Shown here piece by piece: positions 7,433 through 13,146 of a stretch of DNA of 13,146 bases. The DNA comes from Chloroflexota bacterium. GTDB taxonomy: Bacteria; Chloroflexota; Dehalococcoidia; UBA1151; UBA1328. The notes beneath the pieces were generated by a model. It was not told the origin of the DNA and searched no databases. It worked only from the letters and a program-made list of their open reading frames with translations. Within the stretch, counting starts at the first letter, position 1; each line of letters starts with the position of its first letter. The DNA lies in the NCBI GenBank assembly GCA_002687335.1, contig NYZY01000092.1, forward strand, positions 1 to 13,146. The letters run 5' to 3'. The translations under genes were made by a program, and so were the position numbers.

Positions 7433-8215
7433 ATGGCAGACGATACCAGTCGAACAATTCGAGGTCGCTTCACAACATGTGAACTTGTGAGACGAGAAGA
7501 ACTAACCGAAGACTTGATCAAATTTTGGATCAAGCCGGCGCAGCCATTTTCATTCAAACCTGGTCAATATTGCACAATAGGAGTAGATGGCATCGAACGT
7601 CCGTATTCGATCGTCTCTTCTCCTGATGAAAAAGAGATTGAACTATTTATTGAAGTTGTACCTGTCGCTGAGGGTGGTCATTTAACTCCTTTATTGGATC
7701 ATCTCGAGGTCGGAGCTGAAATGACACTAAGACCTCGTGCAAAGGGTATTTTTGTACTACAAGCACAATTCAAACATCACATTTTTGTCGGTACTGTAAC
7801 CGGAGTCGTTCCTTACCTTTCGATTCTTAGAAAATTCCTCAACGATCCTGAATGGCCGGAGCCTCAAGAAGGAATCACGCGAGACGACTACACATTCGAC
7901 GTACTAGAAGGTGCAAGCTACCTAGACGAGTTTGGCTACGATGAAGAGCTGACACAGATCGCAAGCGAACACGATTTCGTAAAATTTTACCCCTCAGTTT
8001 CCAGACCCACAGAAGCGCGGAATGATCCATGGGCTGGGGCAGAAGGTCGAATTAACACTCTGGTTGAAGACTACGTTGCCAAACTCGGATTTGACCCAAA
8101 AGAAACGTGTATTTACGCGTGTGGGCACCCTCAAATGATCGAAGACGTCGGACGCAGATTCGCCAATACCGATTACGCCTTCGTAGAAGAGCGATTCTGG
8201 AAAGAAGATGAATAA
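7433..8215 (+). CDS. Ferredoxin/flavodoxin--NADP+ reductase (Fpr-like)
   Basis: It should exchange electrons between NADPH and ferredoxin or flavodoxin in the cytoplasm using FAD. The 260 residues resemble E. coli Fpr in layout. The FAD motif RPYSIVSSP begins at residue 56, and GIFVL (105-109) matches GFFVL. The nicotinamide segment GTVTGVVPYLSI (from 120) matches TGTAIGPYLSI, CGHPQM (230-235) matches CGNPQM, and the C-terminus ends near an aromatic FW after a conserved Glu. No iron-sulfur domain is fused. GGAG (7423-7426) lies six bases before the ATG at 7433 but only three before another ATG at 7430, so I take the second. It stands alone on its transcript as far as can be seen; 139 bases separate it from the next gene. 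Confidence 0.9.
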   Translation: MADDTSRTIRGRFTTCELVRREELTEDLIKFWIKPAQPFSFKPGQYCTIGVDGIERPYSIVSSPDEKEIELFIEVVPVAEGGHLTPLLDHLEVGAEMTLRPRAKGIFVLQAQFKHHIFVGTVTGVVPYLSILRKFLNDPEWPEPQEGITRDDYTFDVLEGASYLDEFGYDEELTQIASEHDFVKFYPSVSRPTEARNDPWAGAEGRINTLVEDYVAKLGFDPKETCIYACGHPQMIEDVGRRFANTDYAFVEERFWKEDE

Positions 8216-8354
8216 CGGTGAATATGCAATTCGATCCACACCGCCCATCTTCGACTGCATACTAACCATCTGTTACTGTCGCTCCCAAATATTCAACAAA
8301 CAAAGAGTTACTCAACGGCATAATGCGATAACAAAAAGATAGAGGAATTTAGAA

Positions 8355-9251
8355 ATGACAGAACGAATCGGATTCGTAGGATTAGGGATCATGGGCAAAC
8401 CAATGGCCAAGAATCTGGTCAAGGCCGGTTACTCACTGGTCGTTTTCGATGCTTTTTCGGAGACGGCAATGGATGAATTGGTCGCATCGGGTGCAACTGT
8501 TGCCTCTTCGTCTGCAGACGTCGCGTCTAAATCGGATGTCACAATTGTTATGGTTCCAGATGGCCCTGATTCTGAAGCAGTAGTTCTAGGTGAAAACGGA
8601 CTGCTGGAAGGTGCGTCCGCTGGTGATTTAATCGTCGATATGTCTTCGATAGCGCCCAGTTACTCACAAAAGATTCACACCGCCTGCACAGAGAAAGGTG
8701 TCAGTTTCATCGATGCCCCGGTTTCTGGTGGCGAACCGTTCGCTATCTCAGGTGACCTGGCAATAATGGTTGGCGGTGATGCCAACCATTTTGAGCGAGC
8801 GAAGCCGCTATTCGAAGTCACTGGCAAATCGAGCGTTCTTTGCGGAACCATCGGTGCAGGAAACGTCACCAAGCTCGCAAACCAAATCGTTGTTGGCGCA
8901 AACATACACGCCCTTGCCGAAGCTCTCGTCCTCGCTACCAAAGCCGGCGTGAATCCCGAAACTGTATTCGATGCCATCAAGGGCGGGCTTGCGGGTTCTA
9001 ACGTCATGAACGCCAAAGGTCCGATGATGTTCGAGCGAAACTTCGCACCAGGATTCCGCATCGAGCTTCACTATAAAGACATCAACAATGCCGTACAGAC
9101 GGCGAACTCCCTAAACTTACCACTGCAAGTTACAGCCAACCTCCAACAGGTCCTTGCGGCTCTGATGGAGTGGGGTCAGGGCAAGGACGATCACTCAGCA
9201 ATCCTAAGTTACGTCGAAAAGCTTTCAGGAGTAACAGTTACTAACAAGTAG
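8355..9251 (+). CDS. garR: 2-hydroxy-3-oxopropionate (tartronate semialdehyde) reductase-like, beta-hydroxyacid dehydrogenase family
   Basis: Predicted to reduce tartronate semialdehyde to D-glycerate with NAD(P)H, a step of glyoxylate/glycolate use. The 298 residues show the Rossmann motif IGFVGLGIMGKPMAKNL (5-21), the substrate motif DAPVSGGEPFA (120-130), and the catalytic lysine Lys173 in GAGNVTKLANQ. A long stretch resembles E. coli GarR closely (EALVLATKAGVNPETV, then GGLAGS, FAPGFRIELHYKD and DHSA). Related 3-hydroxyisobutyrate dehydrogenases share the fold, so the exact substrate is an inference from this resemblance. AGAGGA (8341-8346) lies eight bases before the ATG. The gene is convergent with the lipoprotein gene downstream. 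Confidence 0.88.
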   Translation: MTERIGFVGLGIMGKPMAKNLVKAGYSLVVFDAFSETAMDELVASGATVASSSADVASKSDVTIVMVPDGPDSEAVVLGENGLLEGASAGDLIVDMSSIAPSYSQKIHTACTEKGVSFIDAPVSGGEPFAISGDLAIMVGGDANHFERAKPLFEVTGKSSVLCGTIGAGNVTKLANQIVVGANIHALAEALVLATKAGVNPETVFDAIKGGLAGSNVMNAKGPMMFERNFAPGFRIELHYKDINNAVQTANSLNLPLQVTANLQQVLAALMEWGQGKDDHSAILSYVEKLSGVTVTNK

Positions 9252-9318
9252 CTATAAGAATCTAGGCTCTAAATCTGGTCAATCGGATACGCAACCAGCC
9301 AGTCACTCAAAACTAAAA

Positions 9319-9349
9319 CAACTCGATATCATCTCCATACATCGAGTTG
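9319..9349 (-). terminator. Hairpin terminator of the PAC2-lipoprotein unit
   Basis: CAACTCGAT (9319-9327) and ATCGAGTTG (9341-9349) form a perfect 9-bp stem with a 13-base loop. On the minus strand the stem is followed by TTTTAGTTTT, a T-rich tail suited to Rho-independent termination just after the lipoprotein stop at 9372. The plus-strand side has no T-run, so it would be a poor terminator for the converging gene. The loop is rather long. Confidence 0.55.
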
Positions 9350-9371
9350 CAACAGATTAGAGCAAATAGTG

Positions 9372-9914
9372 TTATTTACTGATTCCAGCTGCAAAAAGTA
9401 GCGACTCGCATCGACCCAAAGCCTGATCAGAATCACGCCCTTCACACAGCATTATCACGTTACCTACAACTACGTAATCCCCGTACAACGGAGTCAAACC
9501 GTGTCTATGAAAACCACCACCCCGTCGATCTTTTGTGCCCTCGTCCCAACGCACGTCAACAGCTCGAAGCAGTGCTTCTGCTCCAGTCACTTCCTCCGCG
9601 TACTCAATGCCCTTCTCAACTGCACTCACGTGATCAGGATAAATCCGTAGTTCATACTGAATTGGTTCGCTATCAGGTGGAGTGAAATAACCCATATATG
9701 CTGCGATCGCCATGGGCAATCCCGAAATATCGTACTCCTTAGCCAATTTGAAACGCGCGCCATCAAAGCTACTCAAGTCTCTGACAGCCTGATCTGGATT
9801 GATCTTCACAAAAGTGGATTCATGACTTTCATTGACAGAACCGCATGCAACTCCGAGCAAAGTAAGTGAAAAGACTATTAACGACAGAGTAGTTGACGAA
9901 AAATGCCGATCCAA
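9372..9914 (-). CDS. Small predicted lipoprotein, unknown function
   Basis: The family is not recognised. The 180-residue protein starts with a short basic segment and a hydrophobic stretch (about 8-23), followed by Cys24 in LLGVAC, a lipobox-like site. It is therefore probably a lipid-anchored extracytoplasmic protein, although glycine at -3 is unusual. The mature part is mixed alpha/beta in appearance and has two further cysteines, Cys157 and Cys169 (CEGRDSDQALGRC), which could form a disulfide outside the cell. A glycine- and histidine-rich turn (RGGGFHRHG, 131-139) lies before them. The start is TTG at 9914, directly after the TAG of the PAC2 gene, with AGGTG a few bases upstream. The two genes are probably translated together. 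Confidence 0.75.
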   Translation of the reverse strand: MDRHFSSTTLSLIVFSLTLLGVACGSVNESHESTFVKINPDQAVRDLSSFDGARFKLAKEYDISGLPMAIAAYMGYFTPPDSEPIQYELRIYPDHVSAVEKGIEYAEEVTGAEALLRAVDVRWDEGTKDRRGGGFHRHGLTPLYGDYVVVGNVIMLCEGRDSDQALGRCESLLFAAGISK

Positions 9915-10859
9915 CTAATCACCTCGCTCCTCTGGATCATCGCTCCCGAAGTCTGAATCAGTTTGCGAGATATCGTTTAAAAACTGCTCAATTTCCGGAG
10001 GTAGCATAACCCCGGTATCCGCACTCGAGTCAGAACCTACTGTGCTTGAATCAGATTCGCCTCGAAGATCATTGTCATTCTCTCGCTCGAAACGCTCCAC
10101 CATATCTCTCAGAGCCGGGTTATCTTTCATCGCCGGGGTAACTTGATCGTACTGTTTCGCACCCATGTCAATTTCGGGCAGCAAAGGACTAAAACCGTAC
10201 AGTTCGGCGAGAATTTTTAATATCCGCGCGCTGCCGGAATAGTCATCATCAAGTTTTAGATAAAGCGGAAGATGAACCATCAACGAAAGCGTTTCTAAAC
10301 GCATATCTGTTCGGATTCTCTCTGAAATTTGAGAAGTCATAGAAGTCGGACCCTGATATCTCGACCCCCCCAACTTGACATCCTCCAACTCAGGAAGTGT
10401 CTCCCATCCACGAGCAGAACCTGTGACAGGTAACTGACGAGAATGAGGAACGGAATCATACATTCCACCGAGTTGTAAGTAACGAGTCACGTTCAATGCC
10501 TTCAACAGTTCGATAACTGAATCGTTAAAATCCTCGGCAAATGCATGTGGTTCCAATAACTCCAAAAGCACAATATCGTTAGAACTGGGGCGACGGGCGA
10601 AACTAATTTTTGTGTTCGGCACGCGTACCGAACGAACCCCACCTGTAAGGCGAATCTCAGGCCTATATCTGGTGAAATCGTAAAACTTACCAGGACGATC
10701 AAGCTGCCCCATTTGTTCGGCGCCATACATTTTGCCGAGGCGGCCTAACACGATTTTCCCAACGTTTCCTACATTGATCCACGGCTTCAAAATCGCGATG
10801 CAGTGCGGATCCTGAAGAGGAGGATCGGGCAAATCTATTTCGAAATCACCGATTTTCAT
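9915..10859 (-). CDS. PAC2-family protein (proteasome-assembly-chaperone-like fold)
   Basis: The 314-residue protein resembles the PAC2 family found in archaea, Actinobacteria and Chloroflexota. The N-terminal ILKPWINVGNVGKIVLGRLG (23-42) corresponds to the family's GW-x-DAGN-x-G region, and LQLGGMYDSVPHSR (128-141) corresponds to the central glycine-rich G(G/S)-x-x-(D)-x-PH segment. The C-terminus (259-314) is strongly acidic and Ser/Asp-rich, and looks disordered. The bacterial function is not established; a link to proteasome assembly is a eukaryotic analogy only, and no proteasome gene is in view. The open frame extends to a TTG at 10898, but the likely promoter would start RNA near 10893, so I use the ATG at 10859. 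It is followed without a gap by the lipoprotein gene. Confidence 0.85.
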   Translation of the reverse strand: MKIGDFEIDLPDPPLQDPHCIAILKPWINVGNVGKIVLGRLGKMYGAEQMGQLDRPGKFYDFTRYRPEIRLTGGVRSVRVPNTKISFARRPSSNDIVLLELLEPHAFAEDFNDSVIELLKALNVTRYLQLGGMYDSVPHSRQLPVTGSARGWETLPELEDVKLGGSRYQGPTSMTSQISERIRTDMRLETLSLMVHLPLYLKLDDDYSGSARILKILAELYGFSPLLPEIDMGAKQYDQVTPAMKDNPALRDMVERFERENDNDLRGESDSSTVGSDSSADTGVMLPPEIEQFLNDISQTDSDFGSDDPEERGD

Positions 10860-10899
10860 TAATGTAATTCCAAGTCCACCATACAAGGGTATTTCCAAG

Positions 10900-10928
10900 T
10901 TTATACCGACAAATACCGAACTCTTTAA
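10900..10928 (-). promoter_or_regulatory. Candidate sigma-70 promoter of the PAC2-lipoprotein unit
   Basis: On the minus strand TTAAAG (10928-10923) and TATAAA (10905-10900) are separated by exactly 17 bases. The -10 box matches at five of six positions, the -35 at only three. The predicted start near 10893 leaves a leader of about 34 bases before the ATG at 10859. Confidence 0.45.
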
Positions 10929-11010
10929 CGATGCTAAAATTTACAGTGATGCCCATCCAGAAAGCTTGTGGCAGTTCCAAATTGCTAATTCATAAAAATA
11001 GGACCATGCC

Positions 11011-11982
11011 ATGATAAACAAGTTTGTATTTCTGCCTCCGCAATCAGATCTTTTTGCAGAATGGATTCCGAGACTTCTCGACAGTGCCCCTGGTTGGGAC
11101 ATCGTAGCTCCTGAAACAGAAGCGGAAGCCAGACTTGAGCTGGCGGATGCAGATGCAGCTTTCGGCACTATGACTCCTGAACTGATCGCATGCGCTCCGA
11201 ATCTAAGGTGGCTCCAAGCCCCAGCGGCAGCACCTGATGCTGGTTATTACTTCGATGAACTCATCGCACACCAAACCAAGGTCACTAATTTCCGAGAAAT
11301 ATATAACGACCACATATCAGTTCAAATACTCACATATATCCTCAGCTTCACAAAACACTCACATTTGTATAGAGATTTTCAACAGAAGCGTGAATGGCGC
11401 CCGCTCGATGCACCGCACCACGAGATTTTTCTGCCTGAATCAACAGTGCTGATCATTGGAATCGGGGGTATCGGTAGCGAAACGGCACGCCTGTGCAAAG
11501 CAATTGGTATGCAGGTTATCGGTATAGATGCTCGACGAGAAGAAAAACCGGAATGGGTAGACGATATGTTTGGTCCCCAATCTATTGAAGATCAACTACC
11601 AAAAGCCGACTTTGTAGTCTTGACGATCCCACATACCCCGGAAACAGAAGGATTAATGGACTTCCATAAATTCAGTTTGATGAAAAACACCGCCCTTTTC
11701 ATTAACATCGGTCGTGGAATGACGACAAAGCTGGACGATCTTAACTCCGCTTTAAGGTCAGAAACTATAGCCGGTGCAGCCTTAGACGTGTATGAAATCG
11801 AACCACTGCCTAGTGATCACCCACTTTGGGACGCGCCTAACACGATACTTACCCCACATATCGCGGCACAAGGTGGTCGCCATCTTACTGAACGCCGATA
11901 TGAAATCGTCTTGGAAAATTTCCGCAATTTTTCCACAGGTAAACCCTTACGAAATGAAGTAGATAAAGCAACTTGGTTTTAA
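11011..11982 (+). CDS. D-2-hydroxyacid dehydrogenase, NAD-binding (glyoxylate/hydroxypyruvate-reductase-like)
   Basis: Predicted to interconvert a 2-keto acid and its D-2-hydroxy acid. The 323 residues show the N-terminal substrate domain, the nucleotide motif GIGGIGSETARLCKAIG (150-166), Asp173 at the end of the second strand (GIDARR), which usually favours NAD+, and the catalytic set Arg235 (NIGRG), Glu264 (DVYEIEPLP) and His283 (TPHIAAQG). The first domain lacks the usual GxGxDxID signature; it reads LQAPAAAPDAGYYF, as in the GhrA-like/YqjE-like branch. The exact substrate is unknown; glyoxylate or hydroxypyruvate would fit the nearby tartronate-semialdehyde reductase. AGGA (11000-11003) lies seven bases before the ATG. 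A second ATG at 11006 is out of frame and too close to the ribosome site. Confidence 0.9.
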   Translation: MINKFVFLPPQSDLFAEWIPRLLDSAPGWDIVAPETEAEARLELADADAAFGTMTPELIACAPNLRWLQAPAAAPDAGYYFDELIAHQTKVTNFREIYNDHISVQILTYILSFTKHSHLYRDFQQKREWRPLDAPHHEIFLPESTVLIIGIGGIGSETARLCKAIGMQVIGIDARREEKPEWVDDMFGPQSIEDQLPKADFVVLTIPHTPETEGLMDFHKFSLMKNTALFINIGRGMTTKLDDLNSALRSETIAGAALDVYEIEPLPSDHPLWDAPNTILTPHIAAQGGRHLTERRYEIVLENFRNFSTGKPLRNEVDKATWF

Positions 11983-12188
11983 ATAACGTGCTCTCCTATA
12001 GTCAGGTTTCCATCAAAGTGTGCCGGGTGAAATCGAATAGACCAATCACATCATAAGAAATCACTAGCATCGAGTAAGGCATTTGCTAAAAATCTTGTCG
12101 AGCAATACTGTTTCAGTAGCAGTCAAATATCCCCGACTTTAAAACATTTACGTATAATTCGAACATCGGTCTTGACTCTGACTGAGCG
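11983..12188. other. Intergenic stretch before the structured segment
   Basis: About 200 A+T-rich bases after the D-2-hydroxyacid dehydrogenase. I see no T-tailed terminator hairpin and no credible reading frame. The only notable signal is the TATAAT at 12153, listed separately. Confidence 0.4.
12153..12158 (+). promoter_or_regulatory. Consensus -10 box (TATAAT) upstream of the structured leader
   Basis: A perfect TATAAT. No good -35 hexamer lies 16-18 bases upstream (the region reads TCCCCG), so an activator or another sigma factor would be needed. A TTGACT at 12172-12177 is an alternative -35 but has only a weak -10. Transcription from here would start near 12165 and include all three downstream stem-loops and the Nudix gene, with a leader of about 255 bases. 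Confidence 0.35.
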
Positions 12189-12226
12189 ATCGTGGGTAGA
12201 AAAACTTTACTACCCGGAGTTACGAT
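12189..12226 (+). other. Stem-loop A of the Nudix-gene leader region
   Basis: ATCGT-GGGTAG (12189-12199) pairs with CTACCC (12210-12215) and, after a six-base bulge GGAGTT, with ACGAT (12222-12226). The loop is ten bases (AAAAACTTTA). It is the least stable of three successive hairpins in this gap. Confidence 0.45.
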
Positions 12227-12251
12227 TCCAAGAAGGAGGTGGTCTGTTTTA

Positions 12252-12284
12252 ATGTCTAGTACCAAACGAGGTGTCCTACGTTGA
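12252..12284 (+). CDS. Possible 10-codon leader peptide
   Basis: AAGGAGGTG (12233-12241), which would pair without mismatch with the usual 16S anti-Shine-Dalgarno, precedes ATG at 12252 by ten bases. The frame reads MSSTKRGVLR and stops with TGA at 12282-12284. Its last five sense codons overlap the 5' arm of the hairpin at 12268-12313, and its stop lies in that hairpin's loop. A ribosome here could therefore control folding of the RNA. The spacer is rather long and so short a frame can occur by chance. The peptide has no run of a single amino acid that would suggest classic amino-acid attenuation. Confidence 0.3.
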   Translation: MSSTKRGVLR

Positions 12285-12313
12285 TGTAGGGCGCCCTACA
12301 AGTAGGGCACCTC
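12268..12313 (+). repeat. Stem-loop B: 12-bp inverted repeat with internal palindrome
   Basis: GAGGTGTCCTAC (12268-12279) pairs with GTAGGGCACCTC (12302-12313) over 12 bp, one of them T-G. Inside lies a perfect 14-base palindrome, GTAGGGCGCCCTAC (12286-12299). An alternative fold pairs CCTAC (12275-12279) with GTAGG (12286-12290) across a six-base loop. The T-G position is a G-U pair in plus-strand RNA but an A-C mismatch in minus-strand RNA, which mildly favours a plus-strand transcript. Confidence 0.7.
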
Positions 12314-12315
12314 AA

Positions 12316-12375
12316 GAGTAGGGCCACCCGATCAGCAAATGCCATAATGGCTATTCTGATCCGGTGGCCCTACTC
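12316..12375 (+). repeat. Stem-loop C: 60-base nested hairpin with perfect 13-bp outer stem
   Basis: GAGTAGGGCCACC (12316-12328) and GGTGGCCCTACTC (12363-12375) are perfect complements. After one C-C mismatch, GATCAG (12330-12335) pairs with CTGATC (12356-12361), and a small apical GCCA/TGGC hairpin (12341-12351) closes it. No T-run follows, so it is not a standard terminator. It may be a structured RNA leader, a REP/MITE-like palindromic element or a DNA-level binding site. Confidence 0.75.
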
Positions 12376-12421
12376 GCGCCTACAATCTTTACAGTCCAAA
12401 CTATTGCAATAGGTATCTAAC

Positions 12422-12934
12422 TTGCCAACTCCTAAAATCCGACATTTCACGGCAACCGGTTTTGTAGTTAACGGCGATGCCACGCTACTACATTGGCATA
12501 AAAAAGTTCAGGAATGGCTCCCACCAGGCGGACATATCGATCCCAACGAAGACCCTGTGCAGACTACGCTTCGTGAAATCAAAGAAGAGACCGGCTTTGA
12601 TGTTGAGATCGTGCCAACCCAAAAACCGCTAAAGGTAAGTAATCTTGAACAAATCTATGCCCCGCACAGCATCATGATCGAAGATGTAGTAGATTCCGAA
12701 TACGGTGAGCATCAACATATCGATCACATTTACTTCACGCGACTTACCAGCGATATCTCCTCACCGACGGGTGAACTTTCACTTCAAGACGATAAATCTT
12801 CTTCGTGGCTTTGGGCATCAAGTACAGATCTGCAATCAGAGATTCCATTCAAAACACCAAAAGGAGAATTACGAACGCCACCTGAAGACGTCCTAAAGTT
12901 AGGCTTAGCTGCAATTCAACATGTCAATGGATAA
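12422..12934 (+). CDS. Nudix hydrolase
   Basis: A 170-residue cytoplasmic hydrolase of a nucleoside-diphosphate-linked compound; the substrate cannot be read from the sequence. The full Nudix box is present at residues 37-59 (GHIDPNE, seven residues, REIKEETGF) and matches GX5EX7REUXEEXGU exactly, so the Mg2+-binding glutamates Glu52, Glu55 and Glu56 are intact. The N-terminal HFTATGFVVNGDATLLHWHKK and the LPPGGH entry are typical of NTP-pyrophosphohydrolase-like members. The start is TTG at 12422, with AGGT about eight bases upstream; no in-frame ATG precedes the conserved core. It is preceded by the stem-loop region 12189-12383, which may control it, and followed after 77 bases by an alcohol dehydrogenase gene on the same strand. 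Confidence 0.92.
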   Translation: MPTPKIRHFTATGFVVNGDATLLHWHKKVQEWLPPGGHIDPNEDPVQTTLREIKEETGFDVEIVPTQKPLKVSNLEQIYAPHSIMIEDVVDSEYGEHQHIDHIYFTRLTSDISSPTGELSLQDDKSSSWLWASSTDLQSEIPFKTPKGELRTPPEDVLKLGLAAIQHVNG

Positions 12935-13011
12935 GCCTTCCAACATACCGTGTGCGACATAACCACTTTAAATTAACCAATTAAACATTCATTCAACAAA
13001 ACATCATTCAA

Positions 13012-13146
13012 ATGCAAGCAATCGTCCTACATGGCAAACAAGATTTACGTTTCAACCCGAATCACCGCACCCCCAAACCAGGTCCTGGCGAGGTATTGCT
13101 CCGAATAACCTACTCATCGATCTGCCAGACAGATATTGAAATGTGG
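13012..13146 (+). CDS. Zinc-type alcohol dehydrogenase (medium-chain), N-terminal fragment cut by window edge
   Basis: The first 45 residues are visible. They begin MQAIVLHGKQDLRF, continue with the family's P-x-PGPGEVLLRI segment (22-33), and reach SICQTDIEMW, in which Cys38 matches the first catalytic-zinc cysteine of GroES-like alcohol/threonine/sorbitol dehydrogenases. The frame is open to the last base of the window. There is no Shine-Dalgarno before the ATG (CATCATTCAA), so initiation may be leaderless or weak. Substrate cannot be judged from this fragment. Confidence 0.85.
   Translation, partial: MQAIVLHGKQDLRFNPNHRTPKPGPGEVLLRITYSSICQTDIEMW

Noticed and set aside
7188..7457. 89-residue minus-strand open frame across the divergent gap
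   Set aside because: It overlaps the start of the well-supported Fpr-like gene, shows no recognisable domain, has an unlikely composition and lies where promoters are expected.
8224..8264. TATGCA/TGCATA dyad after the Fpr-like gene
   Set aside because: The arms are short with a long loop and no T-run follows, so a terminator call is not supported.
8675..9061. 128-residue minus-strand frame opposite the garR-like gene
   Set aside because: An antisense shadow of a gene with clear family motifs; it has no domain of its own.
12268..12383. CRISPR-like array suggested by regularly spaced GTAGGGC repeats
   Set aside because: The repeat unit is only 7 bases at a 16-base period, the copies form stems with inverted partners, and no cas genes are present.
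12189..12383. tRNA or known riboswitch in the Nudix leader
   Set aside because: No cloverleaf, T-loop GTTCGA or CCA-like end is visible, and I do not recognise the conserved core of any standard riboswitch. The segment is reported only as an unassigned structured region.

Overview
This 13.1 kb window carries mostly housekeeping and general metabolic genes at moderate-to-low GC, and TTG start codons are frequent. The gene content is a Firmicutes/Chloroflexota-style pyrR-pyrB-pyrC-carA-carB operon, an actinobacterial/Chloroflexota-style PAC2 protein, and many stand-alone oxidoreductases. It best fits a Chloroflexota genome, possibly a marine Dehalococcoidia/SAR202-like lineage. That placement is inferred from gene content and order, not proven.

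Region 1 (1-5181, minus strand) is a pyrimidine biosynthesis operon read right to left: pyrR, pyrB, pyrC, carA and the 5' part of carB, which runs off the window at base 1. pyrR/pyrB and pyrC/carA overlap by one and four bases, so translation is probably coupled. The leader (about 5007-5145) holds a complete PyrR attenuator: a PyrR-binding hairpin with a perfect CNGNGA hexaloop, an 11-bp antiterminator pairing, and a 10-bp terminator followed by seven T. The regulator that reads it is the first gene of the operon. The attenuator and a GGAG site together place the pyrR start at a TTG at 4972.

Region 2 (5224-7047, minus strand) has a SprT-like zinc metallopeptidase and an FAD-dependent amino-acid-oxidase-type enzyme. 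A 385-base divergent gap follows, containing only two small dyads.

Region 3 (7433-9251, plus strand) has an Fpr-like ferredoxin/flavodoxin-NADP+ reductase and a tartronate-semialdehyde-reductase-like enzyme. Region 4 (9372-10859, minus strand) is a two-gene unit, a PAC2-family protein followed by a small lipoprotein, ending in a hairpin terminator. Region 5 (11011-13146, plus strand) has a D-2-hydroxyacid dehydrogenase, a 439-base gap, a Nudix hydrolase, and the start of a zinc-type alcohol dehydrogenase.

The most unusual non-coding segment is 12189-12383, upstream of the Nudix gene. It contains three consecutive stem-loops (one with a perfect 13-bp outer stem), three GTAGGGC copies spaced exactly 16 bases apart with inverted partners, a near-perfect Shine-Dalgarno in front of a 10-codon mini-ORF that ends inside a hairpin, and a TATAAT box upstream. 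It could be a structured leader RNA or a palindromic interspersed repeat. The sequence alone does not decide.

The metabolic genes could work together in C2/C3 hydroxy- and keto-acid turnover (glyoxylate, tartronate semialdehyde, hydroxypyruvate) with NADPH supply. This is only an inference, since the genes lie in separate transcription units.
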